This document shows positions 29,475 through 31,203 of a DNA stretch of 31,203 nt, one piece after another (the stretch's first letter is position 1; the number at the start of each line of letters is the position of its first letter). The notes below the pieces were generated by a model, which was given only the letters and a program-made list of their open reading frames with translations, was not told the DNA's origin and searched no databases. Source of the stretch: UBA3263 sp964528425 (GTDB lineage Bacteria > Bacteroidota > Bacteroidia > Bacteroidales > Muribaculaceae); the NCBI GenBank assembly GCA_964528425.1, contig CAZGTD010000022.1, forward strand, positions 1 through 31,203, in the 5' to 3' direction. The position numbers and the translations under genes are program-made.

Positions 29475-30992
29475 ATGAAGATATTTAACGCCGACCAGAT
29501 TCGCGAAATCGATCGCAAGACAATGGAGAATGAGGGAATCAGCTCGCTTCAGCTGATTGAACGCGTGGCCGAGGGCGTGGCCATAGAGGTTGTTAGCCGC
29601 CTCAAAGCCAATTCGCGCATTGCAATTTTTGCAGGCAGCGGAAACAATGGCGCCGATGCGTTGATGGCCGCGTTCATGCTCTATGAGCAGGGCTATAAAC
29701 CCGAAGTTTTTCTATTTAATATCGGCGGCGATAAGCTTTCGGCCGATTGCTCAAGCTGTCGCGACCAATTGCTGGCGGCCTTTCCCGACGCTGACTTCAC
29801 GGAAGTGGTTAAGCAGTTCAACCGCCCTCATCTCGACCGCAATTATATTGTTGTTGACGGTCTGTTCGGCAACGGTTTGCGCGAGTCGCTGAGCGGGGGC
29901 TTCCGCGAGCTGACAAAGTTTATTTCCGATAGCGGCGCAACGGTTATCAGCATCGATATTCCCAGCGGCATGTTCGTTGACTGGAACCCTAATGCGGTTG
30001 CCCGCAATATGGTTCACGCAACCGTAACGCTTGGCGTTCAGTTCCCGCATCTGGCTTTCTTCTTCGCCGAAAACGCCCCCATTGTCGGACAGTGGAAAAC
30101 TATCGACATTGGCCTGAGCCCCAGAGAAATCCGTCAGACCCAGGCTGCGTTCTATATGATCGAGCGCACCGACGTCAGGCGCCTTTTGCGCCCGCGCGCT
30201 CCCTTCTCGTCAAAGGCCGACTATGGTTCGTCGATGATAGTTGCCGGCAGCTACGGAATGATGGGTGCGGCTATTCTTGCCGCTCGCGGGTGTCTGCGCT
30301 CGGGAGTGGGAAAGGTTACAGTGTTCTCGCCGCGATGCGGTTATGAGGCCGTTCAGACCGCAGTGCCCGAAGCAATGTTTGCCGCATGTAATGCCGACTT
30401 GACCATCGGCGAGATTCATGCCTCGCATCCATATTCCTCCATAGCCATCGGCCCCGGCATAGGCACAAGCGAGGTTACTACCAATGCTCTCGAAAAATTC
30501 CTTACCCTCCACGATAAACCGGTGCTTCTCGATGCCGACGCACTGAACTGCATTGCCCGGCGCCAGACTCTGCTCCACCACATACCCTCTCACTCCATTC
30601 TTACTCCTCATGCCGGCGAATTTGACCGTATTTTCGGCCAGCAGCCAAGTTCCGAAGAGCGACTGCTCAAGGCAATCGACATTGCCAAGATGCACAATAT
30701 AATCATAGTTTTGAAAGGCCACTACACGGCCATTGTGCGCCCCGACGGACTGGTCTACTTTAACTCAACCGGCACTCCCGCGCTGGCTACAGCGGGCTCC
30801 GGCGACGTGCTCACAGGCATCATTGCCTCATTCATGGCCCAGGGCTATTCGCCCGAGGTAGCCGCTCTGCTGGGCGTTTACGTCCACGGTCTGGCCGGCG
30901 AACTTGCCGCCGAGGTTAACGGCACCTACGGAGTCACTGCCTCCGATATTGCATCGTCCGTCGGCCCCGCCCTCAAATCCCTCGGCTACTAA
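29475..30992 (+). CDS. nnr: Bifunctional NAD(P)H-hydrate epimerase / ADP-dependent dehydratase
   Basis: Nnr repairs NAD(P)H hydrates: the N-terminal domain interconverts the R and S epimers, and the C-terminal domain dehydrates S-NAD(P)HX with ADP. The 505-residue protein has an YjeF_N domain (about 1-215) with 'FAGSGNNGADALMAA' (52-66) and 'VDGLFGNGLR', and a ribokinase-like C-terminal domain (about 235-505) with 'GSYGMMGAAILAARGCLRSGVGKV', 'IGPGIGTSE', 'LDADALNCI', 'LTPHAGEFDRIFG', 'LKGHYTAIV' and 'ATAGSGDVLTGIIASFMAQG'. The epimerase loop reads GNNGADA where most homologues have GNNGGDG. It is monocistronic, with its own -7 box, and converges on pckA. Confidence 0.95.
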   Translation: MKIFNADQIREIDRKTMENEGISSLQLIERVAEGVAIEVVSRLKANSRIAIFAGSGNNGADALMAAFMLYEQGYKPEVFLFNIGGDKLSADCSSCRDQLLAAFPDADFTEVVKQFNRPHLDRNYIVVDGLFGNGLRESLSGGFRELTKFISDSGATVISIDIPSGMFVDWNPNAVARNMVHATVTLGVQFPHLAFFFAENAPIVGQWKTIDIGLSPREIRQTQAAFYMIERTDVRRLLRPRAPFSSKADYGSSMIVAGSYGMMGAAILAARGCLRSGVGKVTVFSPRCGYEAVQTAVPEAMFAACNADLTIGEIHASHPYSSIAIGPGIGTSEVTTNALEKFLTLHDKPVLLDADALNCIARRQTLLHHIPSHSILTPHAGEFDRIFGQQPSSEERLLKAIDIAKMHNIIIVLKGHYTAIVRPDGLVYFNSTGTPALATAGSGDVLTGIIASFMAQGYSPEVAALLGVYVHGLAGELAAEVNGTYGVTASDIASSVGPALKSLGY

Positions 30993-31015
30993 CGCTTTAT
31001 TATAATTATATAAAT

Positions 31016-31049
31016 ATCAAGCCCCGATTGTTGAGAACCGGGGCTTGAT
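31016..31049 (-). terminator. Bidirectional terminator between nnr and pckA
   Basis: ATCAAGCCCCG (31016-31026) and CGGGGCTTGAT (31039-31049) form an 11-base-pair stem with a 12-base loop. A T-rich stretch (TATTTATATAATTATA) follows on the minus strand, so it best serves pckA. Lying 24 bases past the nnr stop, it can also end nnr transcripts. Confidence 0.8.
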
Positions 31050-31071
31050 GTTATCGGGGAGTTAGTTGGAA

Positions 31072-31203
31072 TCAGAGGGCGGGACCTGCTACTACGAGGG
31101 CTTTGCCGGCGGGGTTGTTTTCGAACTTCTTGAAGTTGTTGATGAACTTTTCGGCGAGCATGGTGGCTTTCTTCTTCCATTCTTCGGGATCGGCGTAGGT
31201 GTC
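31072..31203 (-). CDS. pckA: Phosphoenolpyruvate carboxykinase (ATP), C-terminal end (partial)
   Basis: Reading leftwards from the window edge gives 43 residues, DTYADPEEWKKKATMLAEKFINNFKKF... ending AGKALVVAGPAL, then TGA at 31074-31072. This matches the C-terminal tail of ATP-dependent PEP carboxykinase, with 'DTYADP.EW..KA..LA..FI.NF.K' and the final 'AGP.L'. The enzyme interconverts oxaloacetate and phosphoenolpyruvate in the cytosol; in Bacteroidales it mainly fixes CO2 on the way to succinate. Nucleotide-binding and catalytic motifs lie outside the window, so the call rests on the tail alone. A terminator follows at 31016-31049. Confidence 0.85.
   Translation of the reverse strand, partial: DTYADPEEWKKKATMLAEKFINNFKKFENNPAGKALVVAGPAL

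Noticed and set aside
1..31203. Search for tRNA or rRNA genes, CRISPR arrays, IS ends and riboswitches
   Set aside because: Nearly all sequence is covered by coding regions, and the short gaps contain no cloverleaf, regular spaced repeats, transposase or known aptamer pattern that I can recognise by eye.

Overview
The window looks like a chromosomal segment from a gut-type member of the Bacteroidales, probably near Muribaculaceae. The reasons are a Bacteroidetes-style division and cell-wall cluster order, TAnnTTTG-type -7 promoter boxes, almost no Shine-Dalgarno sequences, many ATGA start/stop overlaps, a secreted protein ending in a Bacteroidales 'YDLQGRK...FYITNGR' tail, and RenBP-type sialic acid catabolism. 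The family-level placement is inference; the phylum is well supported. No tRNA, rRNA, CRISPR array, insertion sequence or prophage was seen, and no gene-free stretch exceeds 300 bases.

Layout. (1) 1-700: an AT-rich patch on the minus strand holding the first codons of an unknown protein at the left edge and a DUF4160/DUF2442 gene pair with its own promoter. (2) 712-2376, minus: a three-gene unit made of an arabinose-5-phosphate isomerase (SIS domain only), lumazine synthase ribH and a WbqC-family protein. (3) 2554-17350, minus: a nearly gapless dcw cluster in the order rsmH, ftsL-like, ftsI (with a PASTA domain), murE, mraY, murD, ftsW, murG, murC, ftsQ, ftsA, ftsZ, closed by a strong hairpin. 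mraZ, murB and ddl are absent from it. (4) 17463-18749, minus: a lower-GC exported protein with an internal duplication, sitting where mraZ is usually found. (5) 18878-25273, minus: a sialic acid operon of transporter, N-acetylneuraminate lyase, RenBP-type epimerase, and a large exported protein that joins a GDSL esterase, a sialate O-acetylesterase and a NanM-like Kelch mutarotase. (6) 25397-29393, plus, divergent from the nan operon: hisS, an AlkD-like HEAT protein, the Kdo transferase waaA and an LpxL-family acyltransferase. (7) 29475-30992, plus: the metabolite repair enzyme nnr, converging on (8) the C-terminus of ATP-type PEP carboxykinase on the minus strand at the right edge.

How the genes work together. 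The dcw block makes the meso-diaminopimelate peptidoglycan precursor (MurE, MurD, MurC, MraY, MurG) and builds the septum (FtsZ, FtsA, FtsQ, FtsL, FtsW, FtsI). The isomerase (Kdo precursor), WaaA (Kdo transfer) and the LpxL homologue (lipid A acylation) all serve the outer membrane. The nan operon would de-O-acetylate and mutarotate sialic acid in the periplasm, import it, split it to ManNAc and pyruvate, and convert ManNAc to GlcNAc. No sialidase, outer-membrane transporter, sugar kinase or dedicated regulator is in the window.

The items most worth a second look are the triple-domain GDSL/acetylesterase/mutarotase protein, the replacement of mraZ by a duplicated exported protein, the very short predicted leaders with a -7 box five bases before the ATG, the AlkD-like protein tied to lipopolysaccharide genes, and the AT-rich DUF4160/DUF2442 pair.
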